Source of the DNA: Nocardiopsis terrae
GTDB lineage: Bacteria; Actinomycetota; Actinomycetes; Streptosporangiales; Streptosporangiaceae
Direction: 5' to 3'
Length of the DNA stretch: 64,000 bases
NCBI RefSeq assembly: GCF_014651695.1
Contig: NZ_BMXJ01000008.1
Location: 248,001 to 312,000, forward strand
Both the position numbers and the translations under genes were made by a program. The notes below the pieces were generated by a model. It searched no databases. It worked only from the letters and a program-made list of their open reading frames with translations, and had not been told where the DNA came from. Of the stretch, positions 25,575 to 32,872 are shown one piece after another; position 1 is the stretch's first letter, and the number at the start of each line of letters is the position of its first letter.

Positions 25575-26081
25575 GTGGATTCCATGACTGCCACTCGGCC
25601 GCCCCTCGACCTGCCCCGGCGGATTCGCTGCACGGATCCGGCCCGGGGTTCTCTGGAGTGCGGGCATCAGCTCTGGCATCTCAAGGCTGCCCGTAGCTGG
25701 GCCACCCACGTGTCCCGCACCACCCCCGCCTGCGCGGACCCGCTACTGGTCTCGCTCTCGGAACTGCACACCAACGCGTTGAAGCACACCGCTTCGGGGC
25801 TGCCCGGTGGGCGGGTGCGTATCGAGATCGAGCGACGCCGACGCCTGTTCCTGCTCCGAGTGACTGACGGCGGACCTCGCCCCGGCGCGGAGGCGACCGT
25901 GCCTGAGGTCTGCCCGGTGCCGGGGGAGTGCGGGGCTGATGGGTTGCTCGTCGAGGGCGGGTACGGCCTGGCCCTGGTGGACGCGATGGCCCTGTACTGG
26001 GACTTCACCCGCGAGCCCGACGGCGGGTTGATGGTTCGTGCTGCTTTCGACCGATCCGGGCGAACCCGGATGGCCGCCTGA
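25575..26081 (+). CDS. GHKL ATP-binding protein (RsbW-like anti-sigma/regulatory kinase)
   Basis: A 168-residue single-domain HATPase. N box SELHTNALKHTASG near residue 63, G1 box RVTDGGPRPGAEA near 96, G2 box GGYGLALVDAMALYWD near 133. GTG 25575 lies five bases after AAAGGA; ATG 25584 is an alternative. Such stand-alone ATPases pair with XRE/DUF397 genes in actinomycetes and may act as protein kinases or sequestering partners for regulators. Divergent from the XRE gene. A weak hairpin (AACCCG/CGGGTT at 26083-26098) follows the gene. Confidence 0.87.
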   Translation: MDSMTATRPPLDLPRRIRCTDPARGSLECGHQLWHLKAARSWATHVSRTTPACADPLLVSLSELHTNALKHTASGLPGGRVRIEIERRRRLFLLRVTDGGPRPGAEATVPEVCPVPGECGADGLLVEGGYGLALVDAMALYWDFTREPDGGLMVRAAFDRSGRTRMAA

Positions 26082-26367
26082 AAACCCGCGATCGGGTTGT
26101 GGCCGACAGGGGTTGAAGCACCTTGCTCACCCAAGCGAACATCGACCACCCCTCGCGGGAACGGCGTGTCCAGCGGGGATCCAGGGCCGTATGCCCTGCG
26201 TGGTGCGGGCGGGAAGCGCAGTCTCGGGCGGTGTGCAACCTCAGGGCCAGAGACACCCGCCCCTGCCGAGCAATGAAGCAGGACCCAGAAGTGGAGGCGC
26301 CCCGACACGGTGCGGCAAACACCGGGCCGGGGCTGAAATCCCCACCTGAATGAGCAGGAGGAGATCC

Positions 26368-26853
26368 GTGGAGAAGCCTACTGGCAGGCACCGCAAACCC
26401 GTGCGGGGCTGGGGACAGCGCGTGCGGTGGCTGTTCGGCGCGGTCCTGGCCGCTGTGCTGTGCAGCCCGCTCGAAGTCGCACCGCGCCGTAACATCGACC
26501 GTCCCAGGGACGAAGGCTGGTTGGTGCTGGAGCGCCGCGCGACCCCCAGGGCCATCCCCGGCTCCTCGCACGAGGCGCGGTGTAGGAGGCCGGACGTTCT
26601 CGGGGCCGTTGGAAACGAGCCCAAGCCTGGTCCCGGGCCGGTGCCGGTTCCGCGACCCCGACGGCCGCACCCCTCGGAGCAGCAGGGGTGGTGCGTGGAC
26701 AACGATGGCGTGCGCGGGGTGCGCCCGTACCTGTTCCACGGTCCGGAGCGGGTTGACGCCGTCAGTGCACACACCACGGTTGCGGAAGCACCGGGGGAGT
26801 TCGATGACCTGGCCGCTGCGGTGCGCACCTGGCTGAGCCTGCCGACCACTTGA
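26368..26853 (+). CDS. Small protein with one membrane segment, unknown function
   Basis: A 161-residue protein of no recognised family. GTG 26368 is chosen because AGGAGGAG ends five bases before it. A basic N-terminus (EKPTGRHRKPVRGWGQRVRW) precedes a hydrophobic segment LFGAVLAAVLCSPLEV at about 24-40. A proline-rich linker follows (KPGPGPVPVPRPRRPHP) and then a C-terminal part with WCVDNDGVRGVRPYLFHG. It is probably membrane-anchored. It is the last gene before the tRNA-His end of the candidate island; 26082-26367 holds no other gene that I can support. Confidence 0.55.
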   Translation: MEKPTGRHRKPVRGWGQRVRWLFGAVLAAVLCSPLEVAPRRNIDRPRDEGWLVLERRATPRAIPGSSHEARCRRPDVLGAVGNEPKPGPGPVPVPRPRRPHPSEQQGWCVDNDGVRGVRPYLFHGPERVDAVSAHTTVAEAPGEFDDLAAAVRTWLSLPTT

Positions 26854-26881
26854 TCCTTGGACCCGACGGGTCCGAACACGC

Positions 26882-26914
26882 GGAAGGCCCCGATCCGCTG
26901 GATCGGGGCCTTCC
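26882..26914. terminator. Strong bidirectional terminator hairpin
   Basis: GGAAGGCCCCGATCC and GGATCGGGGCCTTCC are perfect 15-bp arms around a three-base loop. It lies between the small membrane protein gene and the tRNA-His 3' end and would serve both. Confidence 0.8.
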
Positions 26915-26916
26915 GG

Positions 26917-26942
26917 CTCTGGGGTGAGTGACGGGACTTGAA
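26917..26942. other. 26-bp repeat at the tRNA-His 3' end (candidate att site, right)
   Basis: Exact match to 7990-8015 in the same orientation. It spans the CCA end, discriminator, acceptor strand and T-loop of the intact tRNA-His. Confidence 0.75.
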
Positions 26943-26995
26943 CCCGCGACTTCTTGGACCACAACCAAGTGCTCTACCGGCTGAGCTACACCCAC
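26923..26995 (-). tRNA. tRNA-His (GTG anticodon)
   Basis: Cloverleaf folds by eye: acceptor GTGGGTG with CACTCAC, D arm TAGCTCAGCCGGTAGAGCA, anticodon arm CTTGG-TTGTGGT-CCAAG with anticodon GTG (26962-26960), and T arm GCGGG-TTCAAGT-CCCGT. An extra G at 26996 can pair with C73, the identity pair of tRNA-His, and CCA is encoded. It is followed in transcription by the 26882-26914 hairpin. Its 3' end is the candidate integration site. Confidence 0.97.
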
Positions 26996-27062
26996 CACGT
27001 CCGCCTGGCCTCTCGGCCCTGCGTACGTATGAAAGCTTAGCGGACTCCGAGGAGTGCTTCGA

Positions 27063-27713
27063 TCAGTTTTCCGGGTCTGTCTTGGCGAGAGCCGCGTCAC
27101 GTGCGGTCAGACCGGTGCCCCCGTCGACCACCTCGGCGGCGATGGCGCGGGCCGTGGCCGAGCTCGGTCCGGGTTCGGGGACGAACGCCGCGGCGCGGAA
27201 GTACCGCAGCTCACGGATGCTCTCGGTGATGTCGGCGAGGGCGCGGTGACCGCCCTTCTTCTCCGGGCTGGCGTAGTAGACACGCGGGTGCCAGCGGCGC
27301 AGGAGCTCCTTGATCGAGGAGACGTCCACCATCCGGTAGTGCAGGAAATCGTCGATCCGGCGCATGTCGCGTGCCAGGAAGGTGCGGTCCGTGGCGATGG
27401 AGTTGCCGCACAGGGGCGCCTTGCGCGGTTCGGTCACGTACTGGCGGATGTGTTCGAGGACGCGGTCCTCGGCCTCCTCCAGGGTCACGCCCTTGTCCAG
27501 CTCCTCCAGGAGCCCCGAGGTGGTGTGCATGTCCCGGACGAAGTCGCCCATCCGGTCCAGGGCCTCCTGCGGCGGCTTGATCACGACGTCCACACCCTCG
27601 TCGAGGATGTTCAGGTCCCCGTCGGTGATCAGACAGGCCACCTCGATAAGTGCGTCGTTCTCGAAGTCGAGGCCTGTCATCTCGCAGTCGATCCACACCA
27701 AACTGTCATTCAT
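27063..27713 (-). CDS. orn: Oligoribonuclease
   Basis: A 216-residue DEDDh exonuclease starting at ATG 27713. ExoI: LVWIDCEMTGLD at residues 5-16 (Asp and Glu). ExoII: GNSIATDRTFLARDM near 112. ExoIII: HRALADITESIREL near 162 (His and Asp). It degrades 2-5 nucleotide RNA fragments and pGpG, ending RNA turnover and cyclic-di-GMP breakdown. The C-terminus is extended by about 30 residues beyond the usual end (PGPSSATARAIAAEVVDGG), as in other actinobacteria. The neighbouring tRNA-His is a conserved arrangement in actinomycetes, marking the return to core chromosome. Confidence 0.96.
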   Translation of the reverse strand: MNDSLVWIDCEMTGLDFENDALIEVACLITDGDLNILDEGVDVVIKPPQEALDRMGDFVRDMHTTSGLLEELDKGVTLEEAEDRVLEHIRQYVTEPRKAPLCGNSIATDRTFLARDMRRIDDFLHYRMVDVSSIKELLRRWHPRVYYASPEKKGGHRALADITESIRELRYFRAAAFVPEPGPSSATARAIAAEVVDGGTGLTARDAALAKTDPEN

Positions 27714-27756
27714 ACCGGTCAGCTTAGAGGCTGGGCGGACCGGCCCGGAGACGCGA

Positions 27757-27788
27757 AGGGGGCGGCGGGCCCTCGGCCCGCCGCCCCT
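27757..27788. terminator. Hairpin downstream of the DUF2510 gene
   Basis: Arms GGGGCGGCGGGCC and GGCCCGCCGCCCC around CTC, at 27758-27787, between the DUF2510 stop and the orn start. It likely ends transcription of the DUF2510 gene. Confidence 0.65.
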
Positions 27789-27808
27789 CATCGTTGCTCG
27801 CTACCGGG

Positions 27809-29644
27809 TCAGTCCCAGACGTAGGGGTCTGACACGCCCTGCGGCTCACCGACGTCGAAGATGTCGTACATCCAGTCCCACACGTCCCAGAACTGGAGGT
27901 AGGCCAGCGCCAGCAGAACCAGAATGATCAGCACCAGGAAGAAGCAGCCGCAGCCGCAACCGCGCTTCTTCTTGGGCGGTTTGGGCGGCTGCTGGGGCGG
28001 CGGCCCGTACGGGTTCTGCCCGGGACCGCCGTGCGGGCCCCACTGGGGGGCGCCGGGGTGCGGTCCGCCGGGAGGGCCGCCCATGGGGCCCTGCGGCGGA
28101 CGGCCGGGGCCGCCGGGCGGAGGACCTCCGGGAGGGCCGCCCATGTGCGGCTGGCCGGGACGCGGTCCGGGACCGCCGGGCGGGCCCCACTGACCGGGCG
28201 GCGGACCCTGCGGGGGCATCGGGGGCCGGTGGCCCATCTGCTGCTGCGGCGGGAAGCCGCCGGGCGGCGGTCCGAACTGCTGGTGCGGCTGTCCGGGCGG
28301 CGGGTAACCCTGCTGGTAGCCGTACTGGGCACCGGAGGGCGGCTGGTTCGGTCCCGACGGCGGGTGCTGTGCTCCGGACGGCGGCTGCTGGCCCGGGAAA
28401 CCTCCCTGGGCCGGGCCGCCCGGGGGTACGGCGGGGCCGTGGCCGGGCTGTGCGCCCGACGGAGCCTGGTTGGCACCCGACGGGGGCTGGTTCGGGCCGG
28501 ACGGGGGCTGGGGCTGGCCCGGGTTCTGCGGGGTCCACCCGGCGGGCGGGACACCCGCGGACTGCGGGGTGTCGGCCTGGGGCTGCTCGGGGGCGGCGGG
28601 GGCGTTCTGCTGGGCCTCCTCAGCCCGCTTGCGCTCCTCCTCGGCTCGCCGCTGGGCCTCTTCAGCCTGCTGCTTGGCCTCGGCCTCCCGGCGGCCCTGC
28701 TCCTCCTCGCGCTTCTGGGCGGCCTCCGCCTCGGCCTGACGGCGCTGTTCCTTGCGCTCCTCGGACAGGTCCGACCAACCCTCTTTGAGGTTGCCGAGGA
28801 ACTTGTTGAACTTGCCGCCCTTGCCGTCGTCCTCGCCCGCACCGCCCGAGAACGCCGGGTCGTTGGGGTCGAAGACGGCGGTGCCGCCGGGCCCGCCGGG
28901 CTGGTCGTCGCCGGGGTTGAACACGGCGGTACGCGGGGTGTCACCGATGCTGCCGGGATCGAAGACGGCGGTGCGGGGTGTGTCGCCGATGCCCTCGTCG
29001 GCCAGGTTGGCCGTGGGGACCTCGTCGTCGGTATCGGGCGTGTCGTCGCCCGCACCGGGCAGGTCGGAGGGGCTGACCCGCATCGTGGCGCCGGGGCCGC
29101 CGCCCAGGTCCGCGGTCTCCTCGTCGTCGCTGAGGTCGGCGGTCGGCTCCTCGTCGCCCGGGTCCTGGCGCCAGGACGGGCTGATCCGCATGGTGCTGGG
29201 CCCGTCGTCGACCGGTGCCGCGGGGGGACCGGCCGCGTTGTCCGGCTCCGAGGCCTGCCGGGCCCAGGACGGGTCGATCCGCATGGTGCTGGGCTCGTCG
29301 TCGCCGGGGGTGGGGGTGGAGGACGAGGGCTGCGAGGGGGCGGAGGTCTGCTCCCCGGAGGGGCTGATCCGCATGGTGCTGGGTTCGTCGTCGATGGGTG
29401 CTGACGGCGAGGAGGAGCCCAGGCGGACCGTCTCTTCCTCGTCATCGTCGGGAGGCGGGGAGCCGTCCCTGTTCTGGTCGCCCAGGTCGGTGGTGGCGGC
29501 TTCCTCGTCGGAGCCGTCGGCGCCGCCCTGGAGTTCGCTCAGCGAACGGGTATGCCTCGTCCACTCGTCACCGTTCCACCATCTGAGCGTCTGCGCGTCG
29601 CCCTGCGGGTCGGCGTACCAACCCGGCTCGATAGATCCACCCAT
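27809..29644 (-). CDS. DUF2510 protein with disordered repeats, coiled coil and C-terminal membrane segment
   Basis: A 611-residue protein. Residues 5-35 form a DUF2510 domain (EPGWYADPQGDAQTLRWWNG). Residues 60-270 are acidic and hold several copies of DEPSTMRISPS-like repeats and two TPRTAVFDPG-like repeats. A charged coiled coil follows at about 285-345 (KEQRRQAEAEAAQKREEEQG). The next 200 residues are Pro/Gly/Gln-rich. The C-terminus has KKKRGCGCGCFFLVLIILVL (basic, Cys-rich, then a membrane helix at about 570-590) and a short external tail ending SDPYVWD. Probably a single-pass membrane protein with a large disordered cytoplasmic part. The Thr-containing repeats may be phosphorylation or FHA-binding sites (inference). 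Function unknown. Confidence 0.8.
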   Translation of the reverse strand: MGGSIEPGWYADPQGDAQTLRWWNGDEWTRHTRSLSELQGGADGSDEEAATTDLGDQNRDGSPPPDDDEEETVRLGSSSPSAPIDDEPSTMRISPSGEQTSAPSQPSSSTPTPGDDEPSTMRIDPSWARQASEPDNAAGPPAAPVDDGPSTMRISPSWRQDPGDEEPTADLSDDEETADLGGGPGATMRVSPSDLPGAGDDTPDTDDEVPTANLADEGIGDTPRTAVFDPGSIGDTPRTAVFNPGDDQPGGPGGTAVFDPNDPAFSGGAGEDDGKGGKFNKFLGNLKEGWSDLSEERKEQRRQAEAEAAQKREEEQGRREAEAKQQAEEAQRRAEEERKRAEEAQQNAPAAPEQPQADTPQSAGVPPAGWTPQNPGQPQPPSGPNQPPSGANQAPSGAQPGHGPAVPPGGPAQGGFPGQQPPSGAQHPPSGPNQPPSGAQYGYQQGYPPPGQPHQQFGPPPGGFPPQQQMGHRPPMPPQGPPPGQWGPPGGPGPRPGQPHMGGPPGGPPPGGPGRPPQGPMGGPPGGPHPGAPQWGPHGGPGQNPYGPPPQQPPKPPKKKRGCGCGCFFLVLIILVLLALAYLQFWDVWDWMYDIFDVGEPQGVSDPYVWD

Positions 29645-29743
29645 GGGCGACAGACTAAGGGGTTTTGGAGCTGTACTTAACCAGTGGTATCCGATTCTTC
29701 GTGATGGTGGGGTTTTGGTGCTTTTCTCCCTCTGCTTGGGTGC

Positions 29744-30394
29744 TTATGTGGTTACGGAGGGTTGGTGACCGGGGTGTTTCCGTGATAACTGAGGGGGTCT
29801 CGCGGCCGGAACCGTCCCGTGCAGACCGGCGGCCAGCACCCGCTCCGGTGCCACCCGGCCGGGCGCGGTCGACAGGGAACCCGGAACCTGGCCGTGGCCG
29901 AAGTGGCCGCCCCGGGACCACACCCTGACCGTTTCCTCCGGGGAGGGGGAACGCTCGTCCCGAACACCGGGCGGTCCGGCCGGCCAGTTCCTGGACACAC
30001 CCCACGACTCCAGCCAGTCCACGATCGGGGCCAGCCCGACGAGGGGGCCGCCGGTGAACGGTTCCTCCTCGGTGGCGACCACGGCGACCACCAGGCAGAC
30101 CCGGCCCTCGTCACCGTGCTCCAGGCACAGGCCGTGCCGGGAGGTGCTGCCCAGGGCGAGTCCGCTCCGCCGGGTGGCCGCCAGGGTCTGCGCCACGGCA
30201 CCGGTCAGCGGGTTCCACACCAGGTGGACGCTTTCCCCCTTGTGGACCAGCCGGTGCGCCTCCTCCCGCGCCGACCACGTGTTCGGGTCCGACCCGGTCA
30301 CCGTCCAGACGGCGCGCGGGGCGCCGCCCCCGGTGGCTGTTCGGACGGCCCCTCCTTCGATCCTCTCGGCACCGGGCATCCACGCCTTCGCCAT
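29744..30394 (-). CDS. Conserved actinobacterial protein of unknown function
   Basis: A 216-residue protein. ATG 30394 is chosen because GGGGAG lies five bases upstream; longer in-frame starts exist but look non-coding. The N-terminal part reads MAKAWMPGAERIEGGAV and then WTVTGSDPNTWSAREEAHRL, followed by GESVHLVWNPLTGAVAQTLA and VCLVVAVVATEEEPFTGGPL, with WLESWGVSRNWPAG near the end. There is no signal peptide. I do not recognise a catalytic motif. It stands alone between the DUF2510 gene and the VWA gene, all on the minus strand. Confidence 0.65.
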   Translation of the reverse strand: MAKAWMPGAERIEGGAVRTATGGGAPRAVWTVTGSDPNTWSAREEAHRLVHKGESVHLVWNPLTGAVAQTLAATRRSGLALGSTSRHGLCLEHGDEGRVCLVVAVVATEEEPFTGGPLVGLAPIVDWLESWGVSRNWPAGPPGVRDERSPSPEETVRVWSRGGHFGHGQVPGSLSTAPGRVAPERVLAAGLHGTVPAARPPQLSRKHPGHQPSVTT

Positions 30395-30644
30395 GGCACT
30401 CCCCAATCCGGCCGCACCGGGTCTCGGTCCTGTGGATCCGGGGCGGGAAAGGCGTCTGGGGCCCGGATCCAGGTCCTTCCCGTGGTACGCCACCCCGGTG
30501 GAGAAGTCCATAGCCCCGCGGGCGGCGGATAGGTTCATGTCACCTTCCGTTCCGACCCGCCCGTTCGACGGAGGGGGCCGAGCGGAAAGCTTCGAGGAGG
30601 GCACCGCACCGGACCGCTGCGGAGCGCCCGGGCCGCAACGAGGA

Positions 30645-30679
30645 CGACCGGGACGCGGCGCGCTGCCGCGTCCCGGTCG
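30645..30679. terminator. Hairpin terminator downstream of the first VWA gene
   Basis: CGACCGGGACGCGGC (30645-30659) pairs exactly with GCCGCGTCCCGGTCG (30665-30679) around GCGCT-like bases. Confidence 0.75.
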
Positions 30680-30743
30680 GTCCGCCTCCGCCGGGGCCCG
30701 GACCCCGGCGCGGGCGGACCCCGGTGCGGGGCCCGCCGTGTGC

Positions 30744-32519
30744 CTACTCCTCCTCGGTCCCGTCGTCGGCGATGCGCAGCGAGAACGCCTGGAGGAAGAT
30801 GTCCCCGATCTCGGTCGGGTCCTCGGTCATGTACGCCGCGCCCCCGGTGGCCGCCGCGATCTCCTGGAGCGGCTCCAGGTTCTGCACGTCGGGGCCGAAG
30901 GCGATCGTGATGATCGGAATGGGACGGGACGGGCTGGCGAGGGAGTCGATCTGGGACATCAGATCCTCGAACTCCAGCCCGCCGGGGTTGTCGTTGTCCC
31001 CGTCGGTGAGCATCAGGACCACGTTGGTGCGGTCGGGCCGGTAGGTGCGCGACATCTCCTGGTAGGCGGCCAGGTAGGTCTCGTACAGCGCGGTGTCGCC
31101 CTGCGGGAGCGGCTCCAGGCCCTGCAGCGCGGTGCCGATCACGTCGCGGTGCGCGTTCCCGGCGTCGTCGGTGGCCTGCAGCTCCCTTATCGGGGCGATC
31201 TCCTGGTAGTGCAGGTCGTTGTTGACGTTGGTGGAGAACTTCCACAGGCCCAGCTCGGAGCTGTCGGAGAACATCTGGAGGCCCTCCGCGGAGGCGGCGC
31301 CGGCCACCTGCATCCGGGTCAGCCCGGTGCCGGGCACCTCGGCCAGCATCGACCCGGAGACGTCGACGATGGTCAGTACCCGGGAGTCCATCTTCAGCTG
31401 GTTCCAGGAGCGGGTCAGCTCGGTGATCGAACCCTCGGAGGGAGCGGGCAGCTCGGCGGGTTCGTCCGTGCGGAACCCGGTCTCCTCGGTCAGCACGGAG
31501 CCGTTGACCTCGCCGTCGGGGCCGCGGAAGCCCTCGTCGACGAAGCGCTGGACGGCCTCGTCGGTGCGCACCGCGGTCCGGAACACCTCGGCGGCGCGGG
31601 TGATGTCGCTGTCCTCGCTGCGCACGATGTACGGGTAGTCGAGGAAGTAGGTGCCGTCGCTGAGGTAGCTGGGCTGGGCCTCGGCGTCGGCGTGGGCCGC
31701 GTTGTAGCGCCACACCGCCTGCTCCGACATCACCATCACGGGCGGAGCCTCGGCACCGCCGCCGCTCAGTGCCAGGAAGGCGGCGTCCTCGTCGGCGGAG
31801 GCGCCCTGGTGCAGGGACTGCAGCGCGGCGGTCATGTGCGCGTTGAAGGTGTCGGCGTCGGGGCTTGCCTCCTCCAGCGCGCCGTGCAGCAGGTAGAGGG
31901 TGCCGAGCCCGCTGGAGCTGCGGGCCGGGTCGACCACGCGGACGGTGCGGTCGCTCTCCTCGCCGGGGGCGGCGGTGGGGACCACGTCCATCCAGGTGGT
32001 CTCGCCGTCGTCGGCCTCGGCGAACTCGGCCAGTTCGGCCAGGACCAGCGGGCTGCGGGCCAGGGAGGTGCCGGTCTCGGTGATGACGGCGTCCCCGGAC
32101 TGGCTCTGGACCAGCCGCGGCCACACGGAGGAGTCCGGGATCCACACGTCGGATTCGGTGTCGCCCATGGTGGCACCGGACCCGGTGATCTTGTAGGCGA
32201 CGTTGGCCGAGTCGACCTGGCGCACGTTGGCGCGCACGCAGTCGTTGTCGACCTTGTGTTCCTCGGCGTTGAAGTCGCTGGCGACGTCGGCCAGCGCGGG
32301 GCCCAGCTCGGGGCTGACCGCGACGTCCAGCTCGATGTCGGAGCCGCCGCAGCCGTCCCCCTGTCCGAACATGTACACGCCCGCCACGGCGAGTCCGACC
32401 ACGATCACCATCGCGGCGGCCAGCGCGGCGAAGGCGCCGCCACGGCCGCGGCGGCGTCTGCTCCGGCCGGAGGGTTCTTCTGCGTATCTTCCGCGGTGAC
32501 GTCCCACAGCTTTCCTCAC
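30744..32519 (-). CDS. Membrane-anchored substrate-binding-like / VWA protein, canonical MIDAS
   Basis: A 591-residue protein. A basic N-terminus and one membrane helix (AFAALAAAMVIVVGLAVAGV, residues 29-48) place the rest outside the cell. Residues about 60-350 resemble an extracellular solute-binding fold (DSDVWIPDSSVWPRLVQ, SYLSDGTYFLDYPYIV). Residues 380-580 form a VWA domain with intact MIDAS TIVDVSGSM near 385 and MLTDGDNDN near 503. VWA domains bind metal and protein partners. The fusion is typical of actinobacterial surface proteins of unknown role. The next gene upstream is a diverged paralogue with the same layout, so the pair arose by duplication. Confidence 0.83.
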   Translation of the reverse strand: MRKAVGRHRGRYAEEPSGRSRRRRGRGGAFAALAAAMVIVVGLAVAGVYMFGQGDGCGGSDIELDVAVSPELGPALADVASDFNAEEHKVDNDCVRANVRQVDSANVAYKITGSGATMGDTESDVWIPDSSVWPRLVQSQSGDAVITETGTSLARSPLVLAELAEFAEADDGETTWMDVVPTAAPGEESDRTVRVVDPARSSSGLGTLYLLHGALEEASPDADTFNAHMTAALQSLHQGASADEDAAFLALSGGGAEAPPVMVMSEQAVWRYNAAHADAEAQPSYLSDGTYFLDYPYIVRSEDSDITRAAEVFRTAVRTDEAVQRFVDEGFRGPDGEVNGSVLTEETGFRTDEPAELPAPSEGSITELTRSWNQLKMDSRVLTIVDVSGSMLAEVPGTGLTRMQVAGAASAEGLQMFSDSSELGLWKFSTNVNNDLHYQEIAPIRELQATDDAGNAHRDVIGTALQGLEPLPQGDTALYETYLAAYQEMSRTYRPDRTNVVLMLTDGDNDNPGGLEFEDLMSQIDSLASPSRPIPIITIAFGPDVQNLEPLQEIAAATGGAAYMTEDPTEIGDIFLQAFSLRIADDGTEEE

Positions 32520-32576
32520 GGGGTGGTGTACGGACGAGGTGTCGTACAGGGGGATGAGTCGGTACAGGGGTGTGCG

Positions 32577-32594
32577 GTACGGGTGGTCCCGTAC
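32577..32594. promoter_or_regulatory. Inverted repeat in the leader of the first VWA gene
   Basis: GTACGGG and CCCGTAC are exact arms with a four-base loop, 58 bases before the start codon. GTAC-containing words recur through 32527-32594 (for example GTACAGGGG twice). The gap 32520-32872 has no gene; this cluster of repeats is what it holds and may be an operator region. Confidence 0.4.
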
Positions 32595-32872
32595 GCGCCG
32601 GTTCGGCCTCCGGATCGGTGCCGGAGTGAGGCGAACACGGGTGGGTTACTGGTGGGAACGGTACTCAACACCCCAAGCTTCGTGAATGGGACCCGGGGTG
32701 CCGGGATGTGCGGCGGCGATCGGGCCAGGTGTGTCCGGATCATCCGCGGAGTGCCGTCCACCCTGGGAAATCCGACTTGTCCGGTTCGGAATGAATCCCG
32801 GTGAAACGGTCGGTCCGAAAAACCATTCCGATATCGAATCGAGACCCTTCGGGGATCGGGTCGGCCGCCGGG

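Larger units (their letters stand above)
7990..26942. mobile_element. Candidate genomic island inserted at the tRNA-His 3' end
   Basis: Bounded by the two exact 26-bp copies of the tRNA-His 3' end. The intact tRNA (minus strand) has its 3' end facing the island and the far copy is in the same orientation, as expected for integration. The content is accessory: a type I restriction operon of visibly lower GC, Nudix/XRE modules, a GluRS-like/SAM synthetase cluster and an XRE/DUF397/GHKL trio. No integrase lies between the repeats; the only one seen (4812-5996) is outside and dead. Either the island moves in trans, or it lost its integrase, or several elements accumulated at this site. Confidence 0.6.

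Noticed and set aside
30535..32145. Long open frame inside the first VWA gene
   Set aside because: It runs in a shifted frame on the same strand, lacks domains, and the overlapping VWA frame has clear motifs.
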